Shown piece after piece: positions 21,288 through 33,195 of a stretch of 64,000 nt of DNA. This stretch comes from Siphonodentalium dalli (lineage: Eukaryota > Mollusca > Scaphopoda > Gadilida > Siphonodentaliidae). The stretch is from positions 109,458,278 through 109,522,277 of the forward strand of contig CP136069.1 in the NCBI GenBank assembly GCA_032622095.1, written 5' to 3'. The notes beneath the pieces are model-generated. The model worked only from the letters and a program-made list of their open reading frames with translations, was not told where the DNA came from and did no database searches. The first letter of the stretch is position 1, and the number at the start of each line of letters is the position of its first letter. Both the position numbers and the translations under genes were made by a program.

Positions 21288-22780
21288 AAATAAAGTCCAA
21301 TAAGTCCACTTAAAATATCCGGCCGGACCTGGTTTGCGAACTCGTTCTAGATACTGGTCAAGTGAACTAATATACCAAATATCTTTGAAATCCGTTGAGA
21401 TTTGTGGAAATGAGCCCTGTGATGTCGTCCATTTACACAAAAAAACAAAACTAAGTCCAATAACTCCGGTAAAAATATCTGGCTTGCGACCTCATTCTGG
21501 GTGATGGTCAGGTAAACTCATATACCAAATATCTTTAAAATCCGTTGAGATTTGTGGAAATGAGCCATGTGACGTCGTCTATTTACTATTTGGTAAATTC
21601 GACAAAAATAATAAACAAAGTCCAATAACTCCGGTAATAATATCCGGCCGGACCTGGCTTGCGAATTTATTCTAGGTAATGGCCGGCAGGGTTCGCGCTG
21701 CCACTTGCCAATGGCAAAAAATATTTTCATTTGGCAAAAAATATTTTCATTTGGCAAACATTTTGGCAAGTCAGTTTTTAATTTTGGGATGTGAACTATC
21801 TCATCATAAGACACCATTCAACGTGGGTTATTCGTTACGTGTGTCGAATTACAGACAATACAATGGGAAACCAAAACAAGAAATCTATATCAATTTACAT
21901 GTTGCACAGTCAGCAGTGATATGTCGACAGTTATATGTAATCTGCTTTAATTTTTGACAAAATGGTAATCCCCTCTTAATGTCATAATCAAACTTTCATC
22001 AAACAGCTAATCGACAGTGGTTAAATTAAAATGTGAGTCGGAAAAAAGCGACTTTATGTAAATTTTTCATTGAGGCTGTTGTAAGTACTTCGTAAAACAT
22101 GATCTCAATGTAGATACCGCAAAGGTAATTAATAATTTGTTTTGACAGTTAATCCTCCCGTTGTCCATTTGGATAATGGACACATCTAGTCATTGTAACA
22201 ATGCATATTAATGGCGACATTATATAGCACATATTTATGATGTCAGCGTTATGTTACCAGCGAGTATAAGACAACTTTACAGGTTAATCAGCCGATTGTG
22301 AATGACAACGGATTAATTTATGGGTCGTTGATTTCAGCAGTAATACAAGGGGAAATACTATGAATGCTTGATGACTGTGTAGCAAAATTAAACGTAATTT
22401 CCAGGCAGTTGTCGCTTAATAGATATATATTGCTACTTTGATATATATTAATAATACTAACTTGCTTTTCTATAGTAGCCTCATTTTACCTGTGTCTGTG
22501 GTTAGTTTTTAACAAGGATAAAAACACGATAATTTCCCTAATTATACGCGCAATTAAATTTGGCAAATATTTTTTTAATTTGCCAAAAAATAATTTCATT
22601 TGGCAAAAATTTTGGCAAGAGAACTTTTTCGTCCAGGGCCAACCCTGATGGTCGGGTGAACTCATATACCAAAAAACTTTGAAATCCATTTATATTTGTT
22701 CAAGTAATGACTCTTACAAATTTGGGACGGACGTCTGGACTGACAGACAGACGGACGGACGGAACCAAAACAATAAACAC
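21288..22780 (+). repeat. Repeat family C tandem units, interrupted by hAT MITE
   Basis: Units start at about 21292, 21450 and 21615 (GTCCAATAACTCCGGT, GGACCTGGCTTGCGAA, TACCAAATATCTTT). The third unit is split at 21687 and resumes at 22648. It ends in a GGAC microsatellite at 22728-22762. Confidence 0.82.
21687..22647. mobile_element. Non-autonomous hAT element, 961 bp
   Basis: Its ends read CAGGGTTCGCGCTG and the inverse of CAGGGTTGGCCCTG. The flanks are ATGGCCGG (21679-21686) and ATGGTCGG (22648-22655), an 8-bp duplication with one change. Subterminal ATTTGGCAAAA motifs repeat at both ends (21700-21770 and 22555-22620). The host repeat reads through across the two sides. No transposase. 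Confidence 0.88.
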
Positions 22781-22789
22781 CTTTCATTC

Positions 22790-24130
22790 CAAAGATAGTT
22801 ACATTTTACCTGAAAAAATGGTTCAAACCTGAAAAGTTAATTTTTGCCGATATTTATGTCAAGTTTTTGAGAAAAAAGTCCAATATTTTTGGTGATGTCT
22901 GTGGTGACAATAGTAACTATTAACCATGGTGCATCAGACATGTTAGTATTCAATATATAGCATGCAGAATAGCCAATTTTATATATCAACCACAACTTGT
23001 AAGCGATTGCAGGACACGCTGGGGTAATATTTACCATTTTCCATATTTTTGCGGCCATATTGGCTGCCATTTTGAGCCAAAGTAAGAATTTTGGTTCCAG
23101 TGAGTTGGAATATTCATAGGTAATGATAGGCCTCACTTACATTACAAAGTTCTGTTCATTTCTTGTTGAAATATGACTAGAATCCCAATTGTGATTTTTT
23201 GTGAAATTTTATACCGCATTCTGTAAAATCTAATTTTTGCGGGATCGGAAGGGGTTAGAACCGCAATAATTCCATATTTAATTGCTCCATTGATCAGTTA
23301 ATATACAAAAAAAAAATAGAGTCGCATTACTCAACCAGTTCCAAACAGCATGAATTGATCTAGAAGATATTTGTGAACGAGAGGCCGATCACGATCGGCA
23401 GATGTTAACCCATCCCTTGGCGATAGTAAATGATTCCGATCGGAATCATAAATAAGAGTTTTGATGTTGAATTATAGAGTATAATGTTATGTATTATTAT
23501 AGACAATGTACCTAAAACAAATTTTTGGAATTTTGGGTCACTCACATTTATATAAGAGAATGCACTGGAACAGGAGCTGTAATGCTGCACAACCACAGCC
23601 TTCGGTTAAATGTGAAAAGGTGACCTGGACATGGAATACTTGGTCAAGAGATTCCAATTTAAGTTTACAATGATAATGTATCAAATTCTACCCACAACAG
23701 CCACCAAGATAAACACCTCACTGCTGACCCATCAGTATCAATTATACAGCAGAGCTGTCAACAAATCACAGGCATTGATTATGTTAAAGGCTGGCATAAC
23801 TATGAAACCAATAACAGTTATAATGACCTCAGACCTTCTGTAGAGTGATGTTCTAGTCTACTGTTAACAGCATGTGATGTGTATTGTTGAAACTTTTTTT
23901 TAAAATAGATACCATCGCTTTCTTTATCTGCTCATTGGCATAAGAGACATCAGAAAATAATATAACCATATTAAACCAAATTTGGTGTGCTGACTCAGGG
24001 TACCCTTGGCGGAGTTATAATGGTGTTAGTTTTTCAAATTTTGTTAGTAGTAACTTAAAAGAACAATTTATTTTTTTATTATTATAAAAAAACAATTATA
24101 TTATTTTTTGTTGTTATTTATTTATTTACT
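22790..24130. other. No gene; intronic repeats of unknown type
   Basis: Contains TTTTTGGTGATGTCTGTGGTG, a GGCCATATTGGCTGCCATTTTG segment and a block around 23990 (GACTCAGGGTACCCTTGGCGGAG) that recurs inverted near 51490-51570. No supported open frame. Confidence 0.35.
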
Positions 24131-24132
24131 AG

Positions 24133-25850
24133 GGGGTTGCCCATCACAAAATGACGGGTAAATGGTCATGCTTCTCCTCTTTGTTACTGGATGCGCGTTG
24201 GAACACTTTATTTCATTAAAACTGTATTTCTACACACCCAGTACACACATGCGCATGCACATATTGAACGAAACAAAACCAGTATATTATTTAAATACTA
24301 TGCACCAACTGAAACATACTCAATTCAGGAGCCTACATTCGGGAGCTTGCTGCACATTTTGAACGGACCCCCTTTGGAACCTGTATTCAGCATGCCGCCT
24401 AATGATCACACGCCTGCACTGCGCCGCCCGTTTATATATATATGAACACTTTATTTCAATAAAACTGAATTTTTACCCACACCCCCCATATCCCCAACCC
24501 ATGTATATGCATGCACATATGGAACGCAACAATCAAAATATTTTACTTTATCTATACTAACTGAAACAGGATCAATTCGGAATCTTTATTTAGAGGGGGA
24601 GGGGCATACAGTCCCTTTCTGCGCTTCGCGCACATTATATGATCTTAAACTGCGTGAGCTTCGCGCACATATAGGGAGCTTGAAGCACATTTTAAACGGA
24701 CCCTGTATTCAACATGCAGCCTATTGATCACACGCCCTGCAGTGCGTGGCCCATTTGTATGAACACTTTATTTCAATAAAACTGTATCCCCCCCCCCCCA
24801 CCATCATTTCCCCAACCCACGTATATATGCATGCACATATATGGAAATGGAACGCAACAATCAAGATATTTTACTTAATCTATACTAACTGAAACAGGCT
24901 TAATTCGGAACCTTTATTTAGCGGGGGAGGGGCCTGCAGCCCCTTTGTGAGCTTCGCGCACATTATATGAATTTAAACTGCGTGCGCTTCGCGCATTGTG
25001 ATCTTTTAAACATTTATTCTTGTATCAGATGTGCACTCAACCGAAAGATTAAAAGAGCATTAATTAGCGTCGGCAGTATTGTTTACACTGGAGGCCCTAT
25101 TATTAGGCCTGTCCCGGGAATGTGCTTTTTCCAACTGAGTTCCGGCGAATTTACTGAGTTCACGGCACCCACTGGCGGGAGGTCAGACTGTGTCCATTCG
25201 CCATCTTCCGTGTATACCGGTACTCCTTCGATTCCACACTCTATGCACAACTTTCGTATCAAAGACCGCATTCTTTAATTATGTTCAAACCCAACTGGCA
25301 AATTAAAATACCATATTAGCACCCATTCCCAACGACGAACGTTCGAGTCTTGACTCTGCACACCACTACATCCACCCATTCCCAACGACGGTAGAACGTT
25401 CGAGTCTTGACTCTACACCCCACTATACATGCACTTCCGCGACAAAATCAACATGTGTTACCTAAATTCACACTGCACCTGAACTGACACATTAATTTAG
25501 CGCCTATTTCCAACAACGCTTTGGTTGAGCGCATGGAAGTTTCGCCTACAATAGCAAAGCAAGTGTTGGTTTGCGTTCGACGTCAATGACGTCATTTCGA
25601 CAAACGTCATAAGAAATAGTGTCTACTTGAGTGCAAATGCAGCATTTGGGGACCATGTTAGATCTCAGGTTTGCTTTGACCAATCGGCGTGAAATTTGAT
25701 GAGTCACCTTTAATGACACACTATAGGTCGTGGTACAAATTTGGGCCACATTGGACGCATGGTTGAAAAGTTATAAACGCGCCAAAAGCGTGACCGAGTT
25801 ATACACACACAGACACACACACACACAGACGACGGGTTTTATATATATAG
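24133..25850 (+). repeat. Repeat block with three ~250-315-bp units and CA tail
   Basis: AACACTTTATTTCA..AAAACTG occurs at about 24202, 24445 and 24760. Each is followed by CATGCACATAT..GGAACG, TACTAACTGAAACA and CAGCCC-type text with GAGCTTCGCGCAC. A 60-bp duplication (CCCATTCCCAACGACG) lies at 25320-25420. It ends with an ACACACAGACAC run at 25803 and GACGGGTTTTATATATATAG. Class unknown. Confidence 0.55.
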
Positions 25851-25923
25851 ATTCATTTATTCAATTTATGTTAAATTGTGCAAGAAATTAAAACTATTTT
25901 TTTTTTTTTTTTAAGAGTGAATA

Positions 25924-26093
25924 TTTTTTTGGAAAAAGGGCCATATAGATAGATAGAAAATGTTTGAGTTATCGCACCATGCTTAAAGTGTCTGCAGGCA
26001 GACAGATGGACGGATGGACTAATGATGAGTGGTCAATCTGGACATTGATACTATGTTTTATTACCATACTATGGTATGGGTAAACATACAAAT
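25924..26093 (+). repeat. Repeat family B, 3' end only
   Basis: AAAAAGGGCCATA, TATCGCACCATGC, GACAGATGGACGGATGG, then the hairpin TTACCATACtatGGTATGGGTAA and ACATACAA. Confidence 0.8.
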
Positions 26094-26555
26094 TAGTCAT
26101 TTGTGGGTAAGTATCAATTTTCCCATCTCCACTATCATGGGCATGTATGTGATTTTTGTGAAACACTGGACAAACATGACAGATTATGTGATAAAACACA
26201 ATTTATTCCCTATGAGTTTTCTATTGTCAGCCATCTTTCCTGACATAGAGACCTCCTCAGAAAGGAATCAGGGAGCTAAATGTGTTCTTGAGTCGGGGAA
26301 CGAGTACACCGTGGAATGCTAAAGGTGAAGGTAACTGAAGAATGACCTTCACCTGATACATGCGACACGTTATTAAAGGATGACATCGCGTTTATTTGAT
26401 TTGTACATCATATCTAAATAATTTAAACTGGTGAATGAATGGGGGAATGGATTTTTGTGAGCGGGAAATTTATTTAACTAGCTGCTGTAGTTCTGGATTT
26501 GTCAAGATCAAATTTGGCTGTGGGATAGCCCTGTCGTACACTTGGGGATTTATTT
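26094..26555. other. No gene; left flank of the ISL2EU region
   Basis: Holds a short hairpin at 26306-26336 (GGTGAAGG..CCTTCACC). I could not find the ISL2EU terminal repeat here. Confidence 0.3.
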
Positions 26556-26559
26556 TAAA

Positions 26560-26757
26560 AAGTAAACGCATGACCTATAATTTTTCTACCATTTTCGTGA
26601 TCAACTGGTGTCAATCCAGCCGGGTAAACATCACTGATATGGCCTGCAGGCTTCAATTTGGCCGAAACGTTAACACTGTCGCCTATGGGAAACCATTTAG
26701 TTCGGCGATTCCAGAAACCCAGGCTAACAGGGCAAATTAATGGGGTATATTTTTGCA
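26560..26757 (-). other. Unexplained open frame without ATG, 66 codons
   Basis: On the minus strand the frame from about 26754 to 26565 is open and protein-like: PLICPVSLGFWNRRTKWFPI, then GDSVNVSAKLKPAGH, then AGLTPVDHENGRKIIG, and it ends in TAA. There is no ATG and no family that I recognise. Upstream AAGGGAGATAACTGCA is a motif that I associate with mollusc repeats. It may be a conserved repeat or an exon of an old element gene. Confidence 0.25.
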
Positions 26758-26758
26758 G

Positions 26759-27235
26759 TTATCTCCCTTAACGCCAGCATGGTCAACATATAAACATCGC
26801 CACACGTTGAAGGTTGTTGTTGGCTGCACACCAAGTGGATTGATAAATCTGATATCAACCACTTATGGTGGTTCAACAAGTGATCGGCAGGTTATTGAGA
26901 GGTCAGGTCTAGTTGATGCATGTACCCCTGGTGATTCCATTATGGCAGATAAAGGGTTTGATGTGCAGGACATGTTTGAACATAAAGATGTGACAGTAAA
27001 CATTCCAACATTCTTTAAGAAGAAGAATAGAATGAGTGGATCTCGTATTCTGAGAGACCGAATAGTTGCGAGTAAGCGAGTGCACATAGAAAGAGTGATT
27101 GGTCTGGGAAAAACTAATAAAATTTTATGCTCGACACCACTAAATACGACAGAGACACTTCTTGGGACGGAAATTAACTTTGTGTGCTTCATGTTGTGCA
27201 ATTTCCGAAAGAGAATTGTACCTGACACTGCATAG
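26759..27235 (+). pseudogene. ISL2EU-type DDE transposase, 5' truncated or spliced
   Basis: An intact 158-codon frame after an acceptor-like TTTTTGCAG. It matches the DDE_Tnp_4 / PIF-Harbinger ISL2EU family: WSTYKHRHTLK, GCTPSGLINLIS, YGGSTSDRQV, MADKGFDVQD (second catalytic Asp), NIPTFFKKK and RVHIERVIG (catalytic Glu). The first catalytic Asp normally lies ~20 residues before WSTYKH and is not present upstream in any frame that I can join. It is therefore either in a lost exon or deleted. It points toward the SAP-SWIM-YqaJ gene, tail to tail, the usual ISL2EU partner arrangement. Confidence 0.85.
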
Positions 27236-27239
27236 ATGA

Positions 27240-28049
27240 ATTTGTTTAAACTAATATACATAAAAGATAATGGTAAATTTCATGTGACATGACTCATACT
27301 TAACTGACATACATTCTGGTTATGAAAAGTCTGGTCCAATGAAAGATAACAATATCTTCTAGATATTAGTTCAAACTAGTTCATGGAGCCAGTTCTGGTG
27401 AATACCAAAACTCCTCTTTGTGTGATATGGAAATGAATAAATCAATGGAGTCAATTTGGCCTCGAATCATTTGAATCTATATTCTCTTAAAAATAAGTAA
27501 TTTACATAACCATGTGCATTTGTAAATATCCAACCAACAATGTAACATTATATATAACAAAAACAAAAATCATTTACCTATCTGAATTTCATATTTTCAC
27601 TATTTCAAGAATTCATAAAGTACTAGTATTTATACAATATTGTAATGAAGACATACTGGGCAATGCCAAGGAAACAAGTAACGCTCTTTGTTGATTTAGC
27701 TTAATAACTGATCTAATGTAATAAAAGTTAAATACCTATACATTGAAGTAAATTTGATATGTGCTATTCTGATTTAAATACTGTTCAGTTTATTTCGTAA
27801 ATGCAAGCGAGTTTTCATAAGGTTAACACGATACTCAACAGTTTGTAGGGATTCTCAGATATTAAGTTCAGGTGTTTGTTGAACTTATTATTTGAACATC
27901 CCTATAAATGAATTAATGGTCATCACGTATCTACTGCCAATGAGTCATTACATGTTTAAATTATGAAGACAATATGCATGCAAATGGATATATAGTTGGT
28001 ACCACTGTAATAAGCCAGATACATGTGTTTTGATACAACTATAAAAGAA
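27240..28049. other. AT-rich gap between the two ISL2EU genes
   Basis: The 3' ends of the two convergent genes face this gap. No further frame or repeat end is evident. Confidence 0.4.
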
Positions 28050-29477
28050 TCAGCAATGTAACTCATTATATCTCTTGTAAAAATATCGATGCAAAAATTC
28101 TGATCTGAATATGTCATAGTAGAAGGAACACAACTTGATAACCATGTCTGAGATAAACTTATCATCTCTCCTAATATTGATCACTTTGAAGTCAATAAAT
28201 GTGTATATGACAAAATCACATTCCGTCCTCCCCGTACACAACAACTGACCCTGGACCTGGTAGAAATATTTATCGGAAATTTTCAAAGATAATTTCTGAT
28301 TAACATTTTCAATGTAGTTAACTGTTTCTGGCGATATCATGCTGTTCCGTGCAGAATAGGGGCATTTAACTTCAACAACTTTTGAGGCACTAACTATTCC
28401 ATCTGGACTGCTGGCTAAAAATAGATGGCTCTTACATATAAAAGTGCCACATTCCGAAACAGAACATCCTTCAAGTTTTTCATATTTGGAGATCGCTGTC
28501 GATTCATATTTCTGTCCATGAATTATTGGGGCTGCGCGAATGTCAAGCGATTTCATCATGGAACGAGCGAAAACTGGTTTGTCAGATTTGTCAGTCAACT
28601 TGCAAACTTGGCCAAATGTAGACGAATTGATTCTTTTGGATCGCTCTTCTTTCCACAGAGAATTATTTCGCTGTCCTCGAGTGTTCTTTTCAAGTTTTCA
28701 GATATCGATGAAGCATCCAGATGACAGTTTCGAATGAAAATTTGTTCTCGGTGGAATTCAAGGTAGTCATGGTCAGTCGCTACAGCATATAAATTAGCAG
28801 GATGTATAGTATCAGCTAATGGAATATCACATGAATTTCCAAAGTTCAACAACAAGTTGCGTACATATGATGGGTATCCAACACAGCCTTTGTCCTCCTC
28901 TGGTCTAGGGTCAAATCGAATTTTTCCTTTCAAATTATTGCGAAGTGGTAGATCACATGCCTTGATGGGTGATCCTTTGAATCATGCAGCTTTGTTGAAT
29001 GTTTGAAGCTTTTGTGTGCATGTCTCCTGTGTTAGAATTTCCTTATCTGTTCGGAATCGAATAAGACCATAAAACATGGCACACACATGCTTGCAGTGAG
29101 CTTCGGGGCCCATACCAGCAGCACATTCACATTGACATTCTAAAATGACACCATTTTTATTGAATGAGATGTCCAAATTGTATGTAACGTTTTTCTTCAT
29201 CTCAGCAGCACATTGAGCTCTGACAAAATATATATCACCATTAGATCCCAGTTTTGCGAATTTCAGGAAACGTTCCTCGTACAGTAATTTCGGACCGGCA
29301 CCTAAAGTTTGAGACACAGTTGACAGATATGTCTCAACATCCGATATTTTAACCTCTGGAATTTCACAATCACTATGTATATCCTTGTATTCATCTGCTC
29401 TCGGTGTGGTCATTGTGTATTCTATGGTATCGGCACCGACACGATCAAAGTTGAAATTTCTGTCATATGCATCCAAG
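28050..29477 (-). pseudogene. SAP-SWIM-YqaJ element gene, exon 2 (broken)
   Basis: It begins after the acceptor TTTCTCAATTCAG and completes the split Arg codon of exon 1. A SWIM zinc finger (CxCx..CxH) is seen as CQCECAAGMG..AHCKHVCAMF near 29145-29080. Further down comes a YqaJ-type nuclease of the PD-(D/E)XK fold: HGQKYESTAISKYE, ASSPDGIV, VVEVKCPYS, then QVQGQLLCTGR and CDFVIYT (28500-28190). An in-frame TGA stands at about 28984, just after FNKAA and before FKGSPIK. A frame change lies near 28600-28607, between RLHLAKF and LTDKSDKP. YqaJ nucleases are known as accessory proteins of ISL2EU elements. Without the breaks this would be one frame. Confidence 0.88.
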
Positions 29478-30150
29478 CTGAATTGAGAAAACATGTTATT
29501 ATAAAACAGATGCTTTTTATATAGATAGTAGTAGCAATACATAATTTAAAGCCACAGGGCGGTTTGCGCTTCAACATACACAAAATAATATTAGATCTTG
29601 AATTTTAACCGGTTCCTGAAATAATCGCCCGAAAAACTATGTAATAATGCACTCATGTATTCTTCATGTGAAATTTATTGTTATTATATGTCATATTTGA
29701 ATATCTTGATGTCATACTATCTGTAATATCCTTTTCGGTAATGTTTCTGTATATATATATCCACATATCGATGAACAGAATAAACTGAATCTGAATCTGG
29801 AATAGGTCGATACATATATTAACTACCTTTCTATGGGCATTATGTAACCTAAAAAAAAGATGTATTGAAAATGCAACTATGAACGTGGTGTTTGGGTCCC
29901 AAACAAAAACAGCCATTCGCACGACATGGACCAGAAAAGATTGTTTCCTCATTCTATTCCTGATATGGTAGCAATAAAGAGCGTTTATCTGATTTCGGGA
30001 TAAATTTATATTTATAAATGTTTTACAATTTTACTCAACATTCTCTCTTTTTCATTTAACTCCATCAAATCATTTAAATTGGGAATATTTTACAAATGGA
30101 AATAATATTATTCAGTACATGTATATTGGAAAAAAACTACATGTACTTAC
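29478..30150 (-). other. Intron of the SAP-SWIM-YqaJ gene
   Basis: Bounded by the donor GTAAGTAC (30150) and the acceptor CAATTCAG (29478). It is 673 nt and AT-rich, and the reading frame is kept across it. Confidence 0.8.
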
Positions 30151-30260
30151 CGGTCAACTAGTTCATGTTTACGACCAGACAGTTTTCCATTTCTCTTTCG
30201 CAGTTCTTCCTTCAGTTGTTTGAGTGTATAATCGTCGTATTTTGGAGCAGATTCTGCCAT
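30151..30260 (-). CDS. SAP-SWIM-YqaJ element gene, exon 1 (SAP domain)
   Basis: Starts ATG at 30260 and reads MAESAPKYDD, then YTLKQLKEELRKRNGKLSGR and KHELVD, a complete SAP motif (DNA-binding helix-extended-helix). It ends in CG before GTAAGTAC. Exon 2 supplies C to make Arg and continues LDAYDRNFNFD, as SAP proteins do. It is intact, but the downstream exon is broken. I infer that the SAP domain directs the nuclease to DNA. Confidence 0.88.
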
Positions 30261-30261
30261 A

Positions 30262-30875
30262 GTGAATAGATGTATGTACATGATTCATGGTTTCCATTTT
30301 ATAGTTCTCTATGCGATAAATTCGTGTTAGCATATTCTGTCCTCGGGCTTAGTAAACACAAAAACCTTTTCGCCGTGAATTCGACTGAGTCAGTTCCCGG
30401 GGCAATCTACCGCCTGTCGAGTCAGTTTCCGACTGCAATATACCGCCTATTGTTTCACCGGCTCATATTTCGTGTTTAATGATCGCCATTTCCGCTCTAT
30501 CCTTGGACAATAAATAACCTTTTATATAATAACACACAACTCCCACAACGGGGTGGTGTTTTCACACGTAAACTCGCTGACACATCACTGTCAACACCAT
30601 GGATATTAGTCTAGAATAGTAGTATCTATTGTAAACAAGACTCTGCCGGAAGTGCCTTGGGCTGACGACCACGAGTTACGTCCCCGGAATGAGATAGCTC
30701 ATTACATAGAGCTCTTATCTCTCCACAGGTATAAAGTATCTCTGGTTAGGCCTCACACTGATGGCTAAAAATAACTCTATTTCTCATAATACAGATTACT
30801 GCTTATCTCCTTCTCAAAGCAGTTAAACTTCATATCACTGGTAATTAATTGTAGACTGCAAGGGTTGTCTGTTCA
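30262..30875. other. Upstream flank of the YqaJ gene, nothing firm
   Basis: Likely contains the promoter and right end of the ISL2EU element. No terminal repeat was identified. CCGGAAGTGCC at about 30648 is ETS-like. Confidence 0.3.
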
Positions 30876-31424
30876 ATTCTTAGTTGAAAAAGGGCCATAA
30901 CTCCATTAAAAAATAACGGATCAAACCCATATTCGAACTCGATCTGTATTTTGAGTTGAGAAACTCACATACAAAATTTGGTTCCTATCAGTTGAGAAAT
31001 GGTGTATTTATGGAAACATGCATGAATTCTATGTCAAAGGGCCATAACTCCATTAAAAAATATCAGATCAAACCCATATTTGAACTCGATATGTATTTTG
31101 GGCTGAGAAACTCGCATACCAGATTTGGTACCGGTCAGATAATTTTTTTTTGAGTTATGGCAGCATGCATGAATTTTAAGTCGAAAAAGGGCCATAAGTC
31201 CGTAAAAAAAACTCGACTCAAACCCATATTCGAACTCGATCTGTATTTGGTGCTGAGAAATTCATATACAAAATTTGGTTCCGATCAGATAGAAAATATT
31301 TCAGTTATCGCACCATGCGTAAAGTGTCTACAGACAGACAGACAGACGGACGGACGGACTAACGACGAGTGGTCAATCCGGACAATGACACTATGTTTAC
31401 CATACTATGGTATGGGTAAACATA
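30876..31424 (+). repeat. Repeat family B, longest copy
   Basis: Three ~145-bp subunits (AAAGGGCCATAACTCC, ACCCATATTCGAACTCGATC, CATACAAAATTTGGTTCC), then GACAGACAGACAGACGGACG at 31331. It ends with the hairpin GTTTACCATACtatGGTATGGGTAAAC and CATAAAAA. The open frames at 30956 and 31157 are repeat-derived. Confidence 0.9.
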
Positions 31425-31429
31425 AAAAA

Positions 31430-32079
31430 TGTCATATTTTCAACTTCCGGCGGCCATTTTGGTGGCCATCTTGGATGGTGAGATTCAATTTTGGCCCAAA
31501 AAAGTGTCATTATGTCTTAGCTTCACGAAAATATATACATTTGTATATATTTTATTAGATTTTCCCGCTATAATTTGCATAAAACTGATTGTATTTTACC
31601 TGTTGTTGTTGTTGTTGTTAACATGATTGGAAATTTCATTGTTTTATAAGCAATATAGTCATTCCAATTGTTTGGTCCACCAAATTCGTATAGTAACACC
31701 AAATGGGGTCCAGTCATTGCATGTAACTTCGTCCCACAAGAAATGGTCCCCCTTTACAACTTCCACATAGTTGACATCAGTATTTACTCTGCATGTTGCA
31801 TTGTTTTTCAGTGCATTGTACAAAACTTTAACTACAGAGAATCAGACATCATTTTCAATAAGGTGATCAATGATATCCACAGCCTTAGTGTCATAACTCA
31901 GATTGTCGATGAAATCGATGTCGTAAAGTTTGAGCTATTGCCATGGGTTGGCGTCCATTATCCGTCCGTGCTTGCGTCAACAATTTCCTTTGGCACACCC
32001 TATAGGCCGCATCCCTCATCCATTCTACACCAAACTTCATATGTAGCTTCAGGGTGATCTATAGAAGGGAGCCATCAAT
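31430..32079. other. No gene; leads into inverted array copies
   Basis: A GGCGGCCATTTTGGTGGCCATC segment and TTGTTGTTGTTGTTGTT at about 31602. The 129-codon frame at 31668-32057 ends inside the ~160-bp repeat and shows no recognisable domain. Confidence 0.35.
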
Positions 32080-32440
32080 TTTTTTATGAATTTCGATTAA
32101 AAACATGGCCACCAGCAGCCATCTTGGATTTCAAATTTTAACCCATCGGCACACCCTACAGCCCGTATTTAAGGCCGGATCATTTGTTAATTTTGCAGGC
32201 ATGATTGTGATCTATAAAATTTGAACGATTTTCGATGAAAAACATGGACGCCGGCAGCCATCTTGGATTTTACTCTTTACATGACTAAATCATTTGGCAC
32301 ACCCTTCAGACCACATCCCTCATCCGATCATCACCAAACTTCATATGGATCTGTGGGGTGACCATTAGATGGGAGCCTCCTATTTTGACCAAACTTTATT
32401 TAAAAACATGGCCACCGGCCTCCGTCTTGTAATTTACTCT
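32080..32440 (-). repeat. Three inverted copies of the ~160-bp array unit
   Basis: CAGCAGCCATCTTGGATTT, GGCAGCCATCTTGGATTTTA and CGGCCTCCGTCTTGTAATTT lie at about 32112, 32248 and 32415. CTCTTTACATGACTAAATC and GGCACACCCT complete the match. They are the reverse complement of the 1120-2790 units. Confidence 0.8.
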
Positions 32441-32449
32441 TCGTATGAC

Positions 32450-32590
32450 AACCAACTTCGATCCAAGGTTTACTAATTAAGCTTTACCAAGGTATGGTCG
32501 ATGAGTCAAGGATTTCCGAGCTTATCCAAGGTTCCACTTCATGTGACAACCTTGGTAAACCTTGGTAAAATTTAGATCCAAGCTTTTCTT
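32450..32590. repeat. Short foldback with CCAAGGTTTAC motifs
   Basis: ATCCAAGGTTTACTAA near 32460 faces AACCTTGGTAAACCTTGGTAAA near 32551. Too worn to classify. Confidence 0.4.
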
Positions 32591-33034
32591 AGCTTCTGAT
32601 AAATTTCCAACCATGGACTTCCAACTTTAAAATAGTTTAGATTTCTTTTTGCAAAACAAGTAGTTGCACGACCGAGCGCTTTCCACTTAGCTGGATATCT
32701 ATCAACAGCTGGCCAGTGCGTTCCTGTGTATAATTTGGGCTGGCATTCACTATGATTGGGCTGACATTGTGAAAATTTTGACGGGTCACACTGTATAGGT
32801 ATCATTCTTGATTGCACAAATTGTGGAGATTGGGATAGTTTATGTATGGTCTGCGAAACTTATCAAAATGGATAGAAAGTACTCCTAAATATCAACAAGT
32901 GGCACTTATCATCATTGTACAAACAGTGTGAGAGACACACAGAATCCAACAGTCCATCATTGCTATCCAGTTTGGAAGTTCAAGGCATACGAGTCAAACT
33001 AACAGACAAAATCAGACCACAACAATCAGTTCAA

Positions 33035-33158
33035 CCAGCTTTTGATTTTTTCACTTATTTTGATATTTAGTCATGAAATGCGAGAAATTAACTAAATGCA
33101 TGAAAAAGTTGATTGAGTCAAGGTTTGAGATGGTGGGGGAGATGCCCAGGCCTGGGTA

Positions 33159-33195
<37 letters not shown>

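Noticed and set aside
24967..25278. 103-codon frame as a gene
   Set aside because: It has no recognised domain or splice signals and sits in a repeat block. The opposite strand is equally open.
30956..31558. Frames of 65 and 133 codons
   Set aside because: They lie on family B subunits, and the same peptide patterns appear in other copies with stops.
31668..32057. 129-codon frame as a host gene
   Set aside because: Its end is the terminal part of the ~160-bp repeat family, and no domain or exon signals are seen.
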